A stretch of DNA of 64,000 bases, taken from contig QVOM02000021.1 in assembly GCA_003586115.2 (NCBI GenBank), forward strand, positions 12,877,898-12,941,897. The letters are read 5' to 3'. Positions 34,091 through 45,404 of this stretch are shown piece after piece. The stretch is from Salvator merianae. Lineage: Eukaryota > Chordata > Lepidosauria > Squamata > Teiidae. Within the stretch, counting starts at the first letter, position 1. Every line of letters begins with the position of its first letter. The notes beneath the pieces were generated by a model. The model was not told the origin of the DNA. It made no database searches and was given only the letters and a program-made list of their open reading frames with translations. The position numbers were made by a program, and so were the translations under genes.

Positions 34091-34094
34091 CTAA

Positions 34095-34430
34095 ATGGGT
34101 TAGTGCTAGTGAGCGATCGAATACTCACTAGCACAGTGCATCTGCATTTTGTGGCAGCCTGAGCGATCAGGAGTGTAGACACGCCTGATCACTTCTAACT
34201 GGTTTGGACCTATTTCTTGGTACAAATGCTGCAAACTGCACTCGCAAGCTGCATCCCTGATCACCATGGCAGTGACTGAACATTTCTGCAGCCGCTGTCA
34301 GGATGAGTGTGTGGAATTCGCACTGCAAATGCTGGAAGCCCAATTCTAGTTTTTTCCAACCCTCGCAGGGACTGTTCCACCTTGGAATGGTTGGATTTGA
34401 CCATTCCAAGGTGGGAGGTGCAAAAAGGCC
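34095..34430 (-). mobile_element. 'GGGCCTTTTCGCACTT' group element, subfamily 1 variant
   Basis: Right terminus GAGGTGCAAAAAGGCC at 34430, with an adjacent hairpin 'ccaccttggaatgg'/'ccattccaaggtgg'. Blocks 'cactgcaaatgctgg' and 'gctagtgagcgatcg' relate it to 28201-28668 and 58800-59222. The left end is approximate. Confidence 0.7.
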
Positions 34431-34439
34431 TCTTATTCT

Positions 34440-34795
34440 ACACCAACTATGCTGGAATCTGAGAATGGGCTTGGTGGCAATTCTGCCCACCAGGGATGTC
34501 GCAGTGGCAGATATTCTCCAGTGGGCCTTCTCTATAGTAAACAACATTTTAGAATAAACTTCCACATGAACTAAGTCCAGTTTCAGAAGGGAGCTGAACA
34601 TGTTTTTGTTCACCATGGCATCCCCCTCTGGACAGCTCCTCTGACTTTTCAATTTATGTATTTTAATTTTGGTATTCTTTAGTTTTATTATTGTATTTTA
34701 ATTTTTTTGTATTTTAATGTTGTGAACCACCCAGAACATTATGCAATTATAGGGTGGGGCACAAAATGACTGCTTGACTGAATGAATGAAAGAGT
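34440..34795 (+). mobile_element. L2-like LINE 3' end
   Basis: 'agaagggagctgaacatg' and 'tttgttcaccatgg' are followed by T-rich sequence, then 'gttgtgaaccacccagaac' and 'gggtggggcac', finishing in a 'gaatgaatgaa' tail. This is the standard 3' untranslated region of reptile L2-like LINEs. It abuts a DNA transposon at its 5' side. Confidence 0.85.
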
Positions 34796-34799
34796 GACA

Positions 34800-35855
34800 T
34801 GCAGATGGGTGCATCTTTGCTCGTATGCAACTAAGACTGACAAGTAGTAAAAATCCTTAACTTTTTATGAGATGAAATGGAATTTTAAAGCAAAAATCTA
34901 CTCCTCATAAACAGATAAAGGCATTCAAAGGGAAATACGCTCAGATTTACAAATCGGTCCCAGAACACAATTTGAATATAGTAATGATATTGCAGGATCT
35001 CCTGTCTGAAACTGTGAAGATCTTTAGAGATTTGTAGCCCAGATATATGGGCTTCGTGTCAAAATGGCATGAAGTATGAGGAAGCAATGGCTTTTATTGT
35101 TCAGGTTCACCTGCATGAAAATGGTGTGTGTCTTGGTGGCGGTTTGGGTAGGATCCTAAGAAAAAATAATGCAGATTCATGGGGACCAGTAGCATCAAAA
35201 AACCCTGGTGATGTGACTGGCTGCATTTAGATAGGCAGCTGACGTTGCGGGGTGGGGAGGCACAGAACCTTCTGTGAATGCAATTAGAGCAGTGGGTAAA
35301 CACTACACACTCTAGTATGGCTTCCAGATCACTGCTGGGTCTGGACCCCTGAGTACCCCATGAACATGGTCCAAACAGTTACTCCTATCCTCTCTGTGTG
35401 CGCATGGGGTGAAGAGTGTAATTCAGCCTCCACAATCACCCTGAGAGTAGTTTGTCATGGGTTATATTTTGGCCGCTATTGAGCCAGTTTGGAGTCCTCA
35501 GGTCTGAACAGCATTGGGTGAATTTGGGTGCCATGCCTCTGAAAGACACCCTGGGGCACACCAAGCACCTGTGTAGAAATGACGTAGTGCCAACATTTCA
35601 TTTCAGATTATGGAGAACAGTAAGCCCCATGTTGAACTTCCAAGGCCATTTTGCTGCCAAACCTAGTGTGTCCCCAAATGGGGTGGATCTTGAAAGGCTA
35701 CGGTAAGAATATCCCTTTAGAGTTTGAGGTCTCATCTCCACTTACCATTTTTGGACAACTTCAAGGGTCAAAGAAGGTGCCTGCTGCCACCTTATCTCCT
35801 TTCTCAATGGTAGCAGGCACCTCTGAAGCAATGGACCATTTTCCTGTGCAATTGA
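34800..35855. other. Non-coding DNA, no confident feature
   Basis: No clear repeat family. A small hairpin 'ggtgcctgctgcc..ggtagcaggcacc' lies at 35778-35821. The plus frame 35651-36094 (147 codons) crosses it and the MITE that follows, and has no recognised domain. Confidence 0.4.
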
Positions 35856-35860
35856 ACTTA

Positions 35861-35968
35861 GGCTGCATCCAAACATCACTTACTTATTCCACTATATTTG
35901 GATATTCTGGAAAAAAAGTGTGGATATTCAAATATAGCAGAATAAGTAAACAACTTCTGGATGTAGCC
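35861..35968. mobile_element. AT-rich palindromic MITE, copy 2
   Basis: Starts GGCTGCATCCAAACATC and ends GGATGTAGCC. The arms contain 'ccactatatttggatattc' and its reverse. The left flank is TTA and the right flank is CAA, so a 3-bp target duplication is not proved. Confidence 0.85.
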
Positions 35969-36634
35969 CAAGTCCCCCCCACGCCAAAAAAATTGGAACT
36001 TAACTTTGCAATTTGTATAATATACAAATTAGGTTGCCTGAATTTGGAAACTTACAGTACGGCAACTCTAGCCATAACAAAGTTGCTAGGCTGATTTCAG
36101 TAGGAGCAACTCATGACTCACTTGCTTAAGAACACAGGCAGTCCTTTATACTTCTGGTGTAAAGTTATGCCTAAGGTTAATTTGTTTCTTCTCTGTTTCA
36201 TCAAAAGAGAGAAAGTACACTGCCAAAAGTGCAAAAGAGGACTTGGATTGGCATTAAATATACTTAAGCTAATTTGTGTACACAGAAATATAATATGTAG
36301 ATGGAATGAGAATGGAAACTTCAGCTGCCTGCTAAATTGAGGGTTTGCTGACTACATGAATGTTGGATGACTGCATAAACACATTGGCATAGCTTCCTTG
36401 GCAGAAGAAACGTTCGTCATACCTTCTTCCAGGAAGATACCAGGGACCAAATCTGTAATCCTTTGCTTTCTAGGCAGCTGCTTTATCACTAAGGTATGGC
36501 CAGCTCCCAATATAGAGACCCAATAGATAGACATGGAGAGGAATTTCTATAATTTAAATGTAATATATAGTGGGGAAGTTATCTGCTACGTCGCTACGGT
36601 TTGTGGTCTCTGGAAAGAGAACAAAAGTTACAAA

Positions 36635-36775
36635 GGGCGATTTTGCACTGGCCAGTATAGTGGATCAGCAAGAGGATATTATACTAGGAGTCTCCCTTCC
36701 AAATGCTGGTGCGTGTGGAAGAGACACTTCTTGTATTGTTGCTGGTCTGGTGTATCGACCAGTGTAGAATCTCCC
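36635..36775. mobile_element. MITE of the 'GGGCGATT' family
   Basis: 141 bp with inverted ends GGGCGATTTTGCACTGG and, inward from the right, GGGAGATTCTACACTGG. Inner 'tctcccttcc' sequence near the centre matches the nested element at 57239-57564. No target duplication was confirmed. Confidence 0.75.
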
Positions 36776-36921
36776 ACATTTGGTCTAAACAAGTCTTGAA
36801 CCCTCTTCAAGTACATAAATAAATGGCTGTTCTCTGAATGCCCTAACAAAGGATCATCACCTGTAAAGCAACATACAGGGCTATTCTGATCTTGTTATCA
36901 TGTTAAGTTATGATGACTGTG

Positions 36922-37112
36922 CAGCGGCAGCCCGTGCCTTTAAGGGCAGGTGTTTGCGCGAGTGCTATGGCCGTTTGCGGGGCCTCTGGGCCTCCGTAGT
37001 GACACAGCAGGTCGCTAGGCAACCTGCTGTGTCACTACGGAGGCCCAGAGGTCCTGCGAACGGCCATGGCACTCGCGCAAACACCCCCCCTTAAAGCCAT
37101 GGGCCGCCGCTG
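36922..37112. mobile_element. Full palindromic hAT MITE, CAGCGG family
   Basis: A 191-bp fold-back from CAGCGGCAGCCCGTG to CATGGGCCGCCGCTG. The two arms of about 93 bp are nearly exact reverse complements around the centre at 37016-37018 ('ggtcgctaggcaacct'). The flanking 8-mers TGACTGTG (36914-36921) and TGACTGAG (37113-37120) match at 7 of 8 positions. It is GC-rich with several CpGs. Transcribed, it would form a single long hairpin. Confidence 0.95.
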
Positions 37113-37291
37113 TGACTGAGAGCAATAAAAAATCAAGTAGTAAAACATGCAAGCTGAAACCTTGTTCTGGTTCCATCCCGTCTTATAGCAGCTGCAGTAT
37201 GGTTTTTGATTGAGTACTAATTAGCTTTTCTCAAACATATTCTCCAACAACCTGCTTTGAATATCCTCTGGAGAAAATCCTTTTGTTTTAA

Positions 37292-37814
37292 AGCCTTTTT
37301 GCACTTACCTGGGAGCCAGTTCCCAAGTGGATCATGTAGGCAGCACGATCCTCTGTAGCATCCCTGAAGCATCCTGAGCCATTTGCGATCCATACCTGCT
37401 GTGGACAGGTTAAAAGCTGTGCACAAGCATTCCCACAGCATCAAGAATTATTCAAAAACAGTGCATTTACAACACTTTCAGGTGCCACAAGGCAAGGGAC
37501 CTCTGGTCCAGACCTCCCTCCAACCACGACTCTTAGAGTCTACACCTGACCACCTGTGGTTCACACTGTCCAAGGCTTACCCCGCTCTTGTGGACCAGAT
37601 GCAACATCCCATTGCCCAATCGCTGCAAGAGGTGGTTGAGATATCCAACATCCAAACACAAGGCCAGGAATAAACCAGGAGGCTATCCATTTGCTTCTGG
37701 ACAGGAATGGGAACATTCCAGCACTCAGCATGTGAATGGCCCAAACCACCTTTCATGTTAACTGGCCTGGAATTGTCTCCGTATCCAGTTCAAGTCAAGT
37801 AAGTGCAAACCTAG
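37292..37814. mobile_element. 'GGGCCTTTTCGCACTT' group element, subfamily 3
   Basis: Left AGCCTTTTTGCACTTACC and right GTAAGTGCAAACCTAGC are inverted ends. The interior 'acctgctgtggacag' to 'ttacaacactttcagg' block is shared with 16108-16563. The ends are more decayed than in the other copies. Confidence 0.7.
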
Positions 37815-38550
37815 CATCAGTCTCTTTGGCTCCCTTTAAGGAAATTTCTCCTGTTTCTTCCTTTGCTTGAGTCATTCAGTATGCGGGGAAGAAAAAAAAA
37901 AAAAAAGCATTACCAGTATTCATATTCATGGAGGCAGGAGGGAATGGCAGAGAGGAAGGCTGGATTTGAGAGAAGCACTGACACTACATAAAAAAAATAT
38001 TGGCTACACTTTACTTTGGTAATCCTCATCCTGTAATGGGGGAGATGTCTAAAGATAGTATGTCTGCATGTCTCCACTGTGGCCTGTTCCTGCCTCTGTT
38101 TAAAAGGAGCAATATTATTACAGAAAAAGAATCATAGATCAGGAGTAAAACACATATAAAGTGCATTTAGAAGGTTTCAGGTTTACTCCTGCAGACAATA
38201 ACTAGCTTTGGAGCAGTTTGGCTTCTTCTTTAGATCAAGACACCAAAGTAACACATGAAGAAGGGCCAAAGGTGCTTTTCTAAAGCCCATATAAAAGAGC
38301 TTGAAGATATTTTGTTGTGCAAGTGGGACTTCAAAATACTGTGTGTCCATTCAACACACATTCAGGTCATCCTTGCATGGTCCTTGCTGCATGGGAAAGA
38401 ATAATATTCGCTATTTCTTCCCCTCCCCCCAAAAAAATCTTGGTGTAGAGCTTTCCCCTTCCTTTACCTGATAGGGCAGGACTTAGTACCATTTCCCCTT
38501 AGTACCATATCTTTTATCTAACTTTTTAAAATTATGCGCTGTACTCCTGA
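37815..38550. other. Non-coding DNA, no feature seen
   Basis: AT-rich, with a run of 15 or so A residues near 37892. No recognised repeat family. Confidence 0.5.
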
Positions 38551-38554
38551 TTTA

Positions 38555-38925
38555 TGGGTATTTCTACATTTATCTCCATTGGACTGCTCCAGATGGTCCA
38601 TTTCCTCTGGAGCGATCCACCTGCTGGAGCAGTCTACATTGGGACAGTTATTCCAGGTTAGTTCCCATGCTGGCCCTGAAGCTCACATGAGCTTTGATGC
38701 TGGCCTCCAGAAGCTCTGATGGACAGAAATGAAAGTTCCTGTCCTTGGAGCCCCCGGAAGAGATGAGTCCCCCATGGTCTACTGTCTGCATGTTTCCATG
38801 GTCCGGTTTACCAGTCATTAGTACGCTAATAGACTTTTTTTAAATAGGTCTACTAATTAGTCCAGATCAGAAGGCCATTTTTGGACTCCTGATCTAGTGT
38901 ACGTTCTGTGCTGAGATGGTGACAG
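38555..38925. mobile_element. 'GGGCCTTTTCGCACTT' group fragment, subfamily 4
   Basis: Shares 'ggccctgaagctcacatgag' and 'taggtctactaatta..ccagatcag' with 8092-8622. The termini are lost. Confidence 0.5.
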
Positions 38926-38929
38926 CACC

Positions 38930-39180
38930 CAGTCTGGATTGCTTTAAGAAAGGATTAGACAAATTCATGGAGGACACGTGTATCAGTGGCTACTTCCATT
39001 GAATTGTCTGCCATTACTCTAACATCTTTTTCCTGATCAGTCACAGTTAGCTCTGATTCCATTGTTGTGGATGAGTACTTAGGATTTTTAGCTCCAATGT
39101 GCATCACTTTACACTTGTTCACATTGAATGGCATCTTTCATTTTGATGCCCGTTCCCTCAGAAACTTTAGGACAGGGTGG
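38930..39180. mobile_element. Two abutting CR1-like fragments in opposite orientation
   Basis: 38930-38998 ('agaaaggattagacaaattcatgg', split here for reading) is CR1 3' sequence on the plus strand. 39060-39140 ('ccaatgtgcatcactttaca', 'gttcacattgaatggcat') is CR1 coding sequence on the minus strand. They are separate insertions or the product of an inversion. Confidence 0.55.
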
Positions 39181-39398
39181 TATAAAATCTGTTTTTTAGA
39201 GTCATACAGATAAATCAATAGTATGGCATCGACATGGTGCTTAAAAGATAATCCAAGCTCAGAATAAATTCTGCTTTACCTGCCATTTGGTTTCTGAGGA
39301 GCCCAAATGAAGGAATAATGCAAAGCAGACCCCAAACTGTCATCAGACTGGGAATTAGTTAAAGAATGGTAGAATGTAGGCTTCATTGCTGGTTTCAA

Positions 39399-39618
39399 TC
39401 TCATTTGTAGTAGTTTTGGGGCTGTTGTGCTGCGTTCCATAGTTCTTTTGAGAACCTCAGCTTTCATATTTAGCTACGATGTCCATCTTCAGAGGATTTA
39501 AATTCTGGAAGCAGAAGTCAAATCCTCTGAAGATGGATGTCATAGCTTTGTCCGAAAGCTGAGGTTCTCAGAAGAACTATGGAACACGGCACAACAGCCC
39601 AAAAGACTACAAATGAGA
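39399..39618. repeat. Long inverted repeat, possible paired terminal repeats of a Penelope-like element
   Basis: Arms of about 100 bp (39399-39499 and 39520-39618) face each other across a 20-bp spacer. They share 'ctcatttgtagt', 'gggctgttgtgc', 'ccatagttctt', 'gagaacctcagctttc' and 'gatgtccatcttcagagg' type blocks. Each arm, read outward from the spacer, holds CTGAAGA followed about 20-25 nt later by GAAA (plus strand 39527-39533 and 39554-39557; minus strand 39492-39486 and 39465-39462). That order, and the 'ggaacacggcacaacagccc' block, resemble lizard Penelope-like terminal repeats that carry hammerhead ribozyme cores. The assignment is inference. Confidence 0.55.
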
Positions 39619-39619
39619 T

Positions 39620-40795
39620 AATTTAAGGATTTCACACATTTAACCTCCTGAAGAGAATTGTAATAGGCACCAGGCTGAGGCTGGGCCAGACAGATGTTAA
39701 AATATGTGATTATGTCATGGCTATCTTGGGATTGCCACATGAATCTGGCAACCTCACCATAGCCCTAGTATAAAGGGTTGAAATCCCACTTTATCCTATC
39801 CAAGAAAACCCGACTCTCAATGTGGGCTTTTCTAGAATAGTCAAAAATCTACTTGTCTAGAAGCTTGGCAGTGTGATTGTTACTAAATAAAACGGCCCCC
39901 TGCACATGCGCATGGCCAAATCTGAGGTGAAATGGCCACTCTGCATGTGTGGAAGCGGGCACATGCACCCTTCCGGGTATTTTGTGCTGTTGAAATACCT
40001 GTGTGTATGTGTCACAGCAGTGTGGAAGCAGGCGCTTGCCCTGCACTGTTGCCTAGTTGTCTGGGTAACAAGTGATTGTTCCAGAGGAGTTTTACTTCAG
40101 AATATTGCTAAAAAATGGGAGTTTCCGGTGACATCTGGAGGCAGCCTAAGTGTAATGGAATGGTAGGACACAGATTTTCAGAATGGTATCCCAGGTTTTA
40201 AGCAGGATAATGCAGGCTGCTGAAATAATGGTTTGGGGGCACTCTGAAAATGCATTCTTCTGGCAGCTCACACTGGAGCAGCATGTGGATCATTACTTGC
40301 AGACTTTTCATGTCTTCCAAGGAGAACAGTTACTATCCCATGGGTGGGATGCCAACTCTCTTCTACCCTTTTTTGGAGTTCTGATTGGTGGTAGGTCATT
40401 ACCAGCTTTTTTTTTTTAATTTAAGGCAGGTCATTATCTGAGTACTCAAATTCTGGGCCAAACTTCTGAGGAACCTTCTGAGGAATCGAGTACCAGACTC
40501 CATTTGCGAGATACAGCTTGCTGTTGCACGCGCTCTGCACATAGCAGAGAGAAAGAAATGCTTCTCCCATTCACAATTCACATTCCTTCTCTCTCCTCCC
40601 CCAAGCCTTTTTTTTAAGCCCCCTTGCAAGGAATGCTTCTCTCAAAGGAAGAGAAAAGCACCCTTCTTCCCAGACTTTTAAAACAAAAGCAATAGTTTGC
40701 AGAACTTGAAACAGACAGAACTCTTGAAGCTTCCCTCATTCTCTACCTCTTCCATTTGCACAGCAACTGAAGATTTTAAAACTCACTCTACTGCA
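39620..40795. other. Non-coding DNA, no feature seen
   Basis: No recognised repeat family or exon. A poly-T run lies near 40410. Confidence 0.45.
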
Positions 40796-41044
40796 GGTTC
40801 TGGTACTCAAAGATCTGAGTTTCTGGATCTTCTGATCACTCTAAACCCCCACATTCTTATAGGCTCTAATATTCAAAGATCCAAGTATCTGGATTTTCTG
40901 GTCATTGTAAAAACCCACATTCTTATAGGCTGTAGCACTCATAGATCCAAGTATCTGGATGTTCTGACCATTTTTTAAAATCCACATTCTTGTAGGCTCT
41001 AGTACTCAAAAATCTAAGCATTTGGATCCTCTCAACATTTTAAA
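40796..41044 (+). repeat. 66-bp minisatellite, 3.8 copies
   Basis: Units begin at 40796, 40862, 40928 and 40995, giving periods of 66, 66 and 67. Each contains 'ggctctagtactcaaagatc', 'aagtatctggat' and 'cccacattcttata' type blocks. Because 66 is a multiple of three, an open frame (40697-40978) runs through the first three units and encodes a 22-residue repeat containing 'QRSKYLDFL'. Nothing else supports translation. Confidence 0.92.
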
Positions 41045-41358
41045 AAGAAACAAAAGCTCCCTGTGTGATTAATGGAAAGACTAGCATCACAGTTGGGAAG
41101 GAGGGCAAATACAGCAGGAAAGGAGCCTTAAACAGCAATATTTCTTTAGCTGGATTTAAATCACTTCTTTGTATCTCTACTCATCTGGTGGCAAAATCCC
41201 TTCATGAGTTCACAATGTTCCTATAGTAGAGAATATCAGTAGTTCATGGTTACAATGTTGCAGTATAGGAATTCTCTGCTGGTTTGTTGCAGCAGGTGTT
41301 TCACAACACGGCCAGGTAGCATCAAAGTTTATAATGTTTCTAACCCTGTAATAAGCTT

Positions 41359-41370
41359 GGGGGGGGGGGG
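41359..41370 (+). repeat. Poly-G tract
   Basis: An uninterrupted run of twelve G residues, a slippage-prone mononucleotide tract. Confidence 0.9.
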
Positions 41371-41844
41371 AGTGCTGCCTAGAAACATTGTTTCAATTTC
41401 ATTGGGGTACAATCAGTCACTCTAGCTCTGACCCCAGCAATTTTTTCCCTTTTGATGACTTCAGGTGCTGCTGTAGAGTTAATGGATTGAAATAGGTGCT
41501 GGAAGGACAGGGGCAACTGAACTACCAATATGCAGCAATAGCTAAACGAGGCAGCTGTTCAATTTGGAGCTGTATGTGTGTGTCCATGTGCATCAGAGGA
41601 CAGATGGAAAGTGCGGAGGGAAGTAAGACAGACCTGATCTGCCCTGAGTATGTGCTTGTACATAGAAGAGAGATGGAGAAGAAGGAGGGAGTAACGTCTG
41701 GCCAATAAATAAAATTCCACCATGTGGGGGAAGGGGCAGCAATGCTGATTGGTGAGAAATGAAGAATCAGTCAAAGCTCATTGGTCAATACAGCCCTACA
41801 GAAATGATTACATCTCTTGCTGGTGGTAACCCAGCTGAACCTAA

Positions 41845-42265
41845 CTAAAACAGAATGGTATGAAGCAGTACGGAGACTTATGATGAATGGATATCTTTCA
41901 GCGAAATATTCAAGATTAGAGGGAGTCGATAATATTCAACAATTTAGATTAATTTGGAACCCATGAATTGAATAGAAGATCTTTTATAGATTCAGCTGAA
42001 AAGATATTTTTAAACGGATGGTTAACATAAGAATGGTGTTTAAGGCCTATAGGATTATGCAATTTTTAAATGAGAAAGGTGTATGGGGGTCCATGTGGAA
42101 GGGGACACTTAGAAAAGGGTATCTTTTTGTTTGTTTTGTTTTGTTTGTTCTTACTGGTTTGAGTGTATTGTGTTTTGCATATTAGTTTAAAGTTTAATAT
42201 TTGTATGTATATTAATAGAAAATAATAAAATATATTACTAGCAAACAATAAATAAATAATAACAG
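41845..42265 (+). mobile_element. Probable L1-type LINE 3' end
   Basis: From 41857 one frame reads 'WYEAVRRLMMNGYLSAKYS' and ends with 'FRLIWNP', resembling the extreme C-terminus of an L1-type ORF2. It is followed by a T-rich untranslated stretch with 'tttgttttgttttgtttg' and an AT-rich end 'aataaaatatatta' then 'aataaataaataat'. The call rests on layout and a short protein match. Confidence 0.45.
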
Positions 42266-42898
42266 TAGCCCTAACCCATAGCCAAAGTAAATGTGATTTT
42301 GGAACAGGGACCCCATTGGGCATGAGCATAACTATAGAACCCACATTTCACATTCCTTTAATGTGCATTTACCTTGCAAATGTAGACAGAATGAAAACGT
42401 GGGAAGAATTTTTTAAGGCAAACTTGATTGTGTCCCTCATTTGTGTAAATGCACCCTAAGAATGCTACACATGTATATTGGTTTGATTACACAAGAAGGG
42501 AAGGGGGGGAGGAGAAATCCAGTGCTATTGTGATCAAATCTCACATGGCAGAGCAGAGATTGACATAATTTGCTTTCCTAGTGAGGAGGGAAGAGAGGCA
42601 TATGAACACGGGCCCTCGCATTTGGGTGTTGCAATCTGATACTCGGAAACCCAATTTAGGCTGCATCTGCATGCATTAAAAAGGCAGCTGAAAAGAGGCT
42701 TAGAAATGGTAACGTATGGTAACTGGTGTTCTTATCCCATCGCAAATCCATTTTAGAGGCCACAAAATACATTCATTTCACACCAAAGTTTTAACCCTTC
42801 TTCAGTCCACCTTCAGAGTGGAACACCACTTCAGCAAAGTGACAAGTCATTTTCTTTCTGCACTATATAACCCAAAGGTGGATTTTCTGGGCATTTTC

Positions 42899-43364
42899 GC
42901 ACTTACCAGAGCAGAACGTTATTATCAGCAGACTTCAGGCAGCAAAGATGGAGTCTGGTGGGTGGCATTCGCACTTGTCAGCAATGGAACAGTTTGTGAG
43001 CTGACCAGCAGGGGGAACAGTGTGAATGGGACTGCACTAGTCAGGGAGCTACATTCAAAGCCATAGAGCTACTAATCCAAAGCATAGAACTACTCATTCA
43101 AAACCATAGAGCTGCTTTCGAAGTCGGCCCCTTCCCACCGCCATTTCAAACCCGGAAGTAGTGCAAACGCAGCTCCCCTGACCTACACCTGATTGCACAA
43201 GTCAGATTCCAGACTGCAATTTACTTCACCAGCTTTACTCAGCTTCAGGTAGGCATCAGGTGGGCTTGGATGAGCTTCAAGGCAGCTGGCTCCATTTGAA
43301 AGTGCAAATGCAGTTGACTCGCAAGTGGACAGGAATGTTCCTTTTGCAAAGTGTGAGCAGGGCC
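42899..43364 (-). mobile_element. 'GGGCCTTTTCGCACTT' group element, subfamily 5
   Basis: Left GGGCATTTTCGCACTTACC and right GCAAAGTGTGAGCAGGGCC. The flanking triplet is TCT on both sides. The interior is the reverse complement of 50695-51172 (the 'ctgaagctcatccaagccca' region and the 'cacttccgggtttgaaatgg' region). It contains three imperfect repeats of 'catagagctactaatccaaa' at 43063-43110. Confidence 0.8.
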
Positions 43365-44050
43365 TCTGTGTTAGATAATGCAAAAAGAAAAGAGCTTATT
43401 CTCTCACTCTGAAAGTGGATTAAAACTGGATTAAAACTTATATGAACACAACCAAGTCCACACAGTCTATAAGACCATGCCACCTGCCTTGTTGGACTTG
43501 CAGGATCCTCACGCTAGACAGCCTTCCAGGGGATGTGTTGGCCACATGACTGACAGCTGGAACACTCCTGAGTGTCAAAACTGCATCCAGGAATGGTCCA
43601 AAGGGAGACAACTTCAAAGTGTTCTGTTTCGTGTTCCCAGCCAGTAGTGAATGGAGGGGGCTGATTGGTGTCTGGAGCTGCCATTTTGCTGGGCTCTGGA
43701 AACAGCCAACTTCTGTGGTCTTTCCAGGCATAATGCTAAATTCCTTCTGACCTGCAAAACCTCGGAGGTAGAGAACTCCATAGCACCTCACCCTATTCCC
43801 AGCACAATCACCAGGGAGTGCCAGAAGCTGCCTTTGTATAATATTTGTTCTGTCAACTGAAGAACTGTAAAGAATTTGGAACATGACGGCATACAGCCTT
43901 CTTATCTGAAAGGAAGGGCACCTATTTTTTCCTCTCTAAATTATTAGTCCAGGGCCATGAGAACATTGTTGGAAAAGACTAAGAGCCTGGCCACACCAAT
44001 CCACATAAACGTTTCTTCTATCAGAGGCAAACAGCATACAGAGGAGAAAC
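43365..44050. other. Non-coding DNA, possible older element
   Basis: The stretch 43440-43760 shares scattered blocks with 47390-47820 ('caaagggagac' type and 'cagccaacttctg' type), which suggests an older, unnamed repeat. The 148-codon minus frame here has no recognised domain. Confidence 0.35.
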
Positions 44051-44052
44051 TA

Positions 44053-44137
44053 GGACTCAGTTCACACTTACTAGACTGGAATTGTCTAAAAAGACAATTA
44101 CTGCAGGAATTCCTGCAGGTAAGTGCAAAAAGGTCCT
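44053..44137. mobile_element. Minimal 'GGGCCTTTTCGCACTT' group MITE
   Basis: Only 85 bp, with ends AGGACTCAGTTCACACTTAC and, inward from the right, AGGACCTTTTTGCACTTAC, and almost nothing but two stems between ('attgtct..agacaat' and 'gcaggaattcctgc'). It shows that the termini alone were mobile. Confidence 0.7.
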
Positions 44138-44267
44138 ATATCACCTGCTTTCAACCTCTTGCCACTCTTACCCAAGTGGTGCAGAGGAGACCCACTGCAT
44201 CTTATACTTGGTAAGTGAGTTTCACATGGCTTGACCACAGTGCCCAGGACACACTTCCAGGTCTGAA

Positions 44268-44540
44268 ACGTAAGAACAAAAGAGGAGCTCTGCTAGATCA
44301 GTCCACGGCCCATCTAGTCCAGCATCCTGCCTCACACAGTGGCCCACCAATTGCTCCTGGGCATTCTCAAGTAGAAGACAAAAACAAAACCTTCACCTGC
44401 CCTTGACTCCCTGCAAATAGCCTTTATAGGTATCGTGCCTGTCTCTCCAACATGGAGGCAGTACCTAGGCATCCATTCTAGTAGCCACTGATATACTTGA
44501 CCTCCAAGAATCTGTCCAATCCATTCCTAAAACTATTTAG
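44268..44540 (-). mobile_element. CR1-like LINE 3' region
   Basis: Begins 'cgtaagaacaaaagaggagc' and continues with the 'catctagtccagcatcctgc' and 'ccttcacctgcccttgactc' blocks also seen in 7303-7728. It is 5' truncated. Confidence 0.85.
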
Positions 44541-44814
44541 GTTGTCCTCATGCTGTGTAACTTTTCAAACCAAGAAGGGAGAGATGTGACATAGGGGTGG
44601 CTAAGCTCTTATGGAGCATCTTGGTGAGATTTCTATTCCTAACAGGCTGGCTGGCCCAAATGAAAGCTCATACACCTGCTGAAGATAGCAAACAATCTTG
44701 CTACTGTGTCAGTGGCAAATGCAGAACTTGAATCTAAAATCTAAGACCCTCTCCACATGACTTCTCCCTCAAAATATTGTGAGGGTGGAACTGCCACGGG
44801 TGTGGCCCAGCCAT

Positions 44815-44903
44815 TGAGAGGGATTTATTGTTTTAACCTGCTCTGGTTGGTGGGAAAGATTTTGGTGAAGGGCAGGATATAAATACTTAAATAAATAAAC
44901 ATT
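44815..44903 (+). mobile_element. L2-like LINE 3' tail
   Basis: 'gggcaggatataaatactta' followed by 'aataaataaac' is a typical L2-like 3' end. Only the tail is recognisable. Confidence 0.65.
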
Positions 44904-45404
44904 TACAAAGCTGTCCCCCCACACCAAATCAGCTTGGAGACTGCTGGTACTGCCCACAACAGATGGCCACATGGTGCAAGCACTGGAAGGTCCTTCAATT
45001 CAGCTCACAGCAGTTAAGCAGCCACTGTGAATTGAATCAAGAGACAAACTTCGATCAGAGCAGGAAATCCTGCTCTTCACACCGTGCACCCTGTGTTCCC
45101 CCCTGGTGGCATCAGGGGGTACATGGCAGGGGGGGACATGTTAAAGCTCTTCCCAGGATGTGAGCCCTCAGAGCCCTGGTGTCACTGAGGCCACGATCAG
45201 AACACAGCTTAAGTCTAGTTTTTTACTTGATATGAGACTATTTCCAGAAGGTTCTTTTCCCCCCTCCACCTGAATACACACTGAGGACTTCTTTTATTTG
45301 TAGAAAGTTCAGAATCTTTCCCACCAACCAGGGGCCTATGGAGGTTTAAGCAGTAACAGGAACAGCCTCCTCTTCCCTTTCAGGCACTTCTATTGTTCAG
45401 TCGT

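Noticed and set aside
40796..41044. CRISPR array
   Set aside because: The units repeat across their full 66 bp without distinct spacers, and the genome is a vertebrate one.
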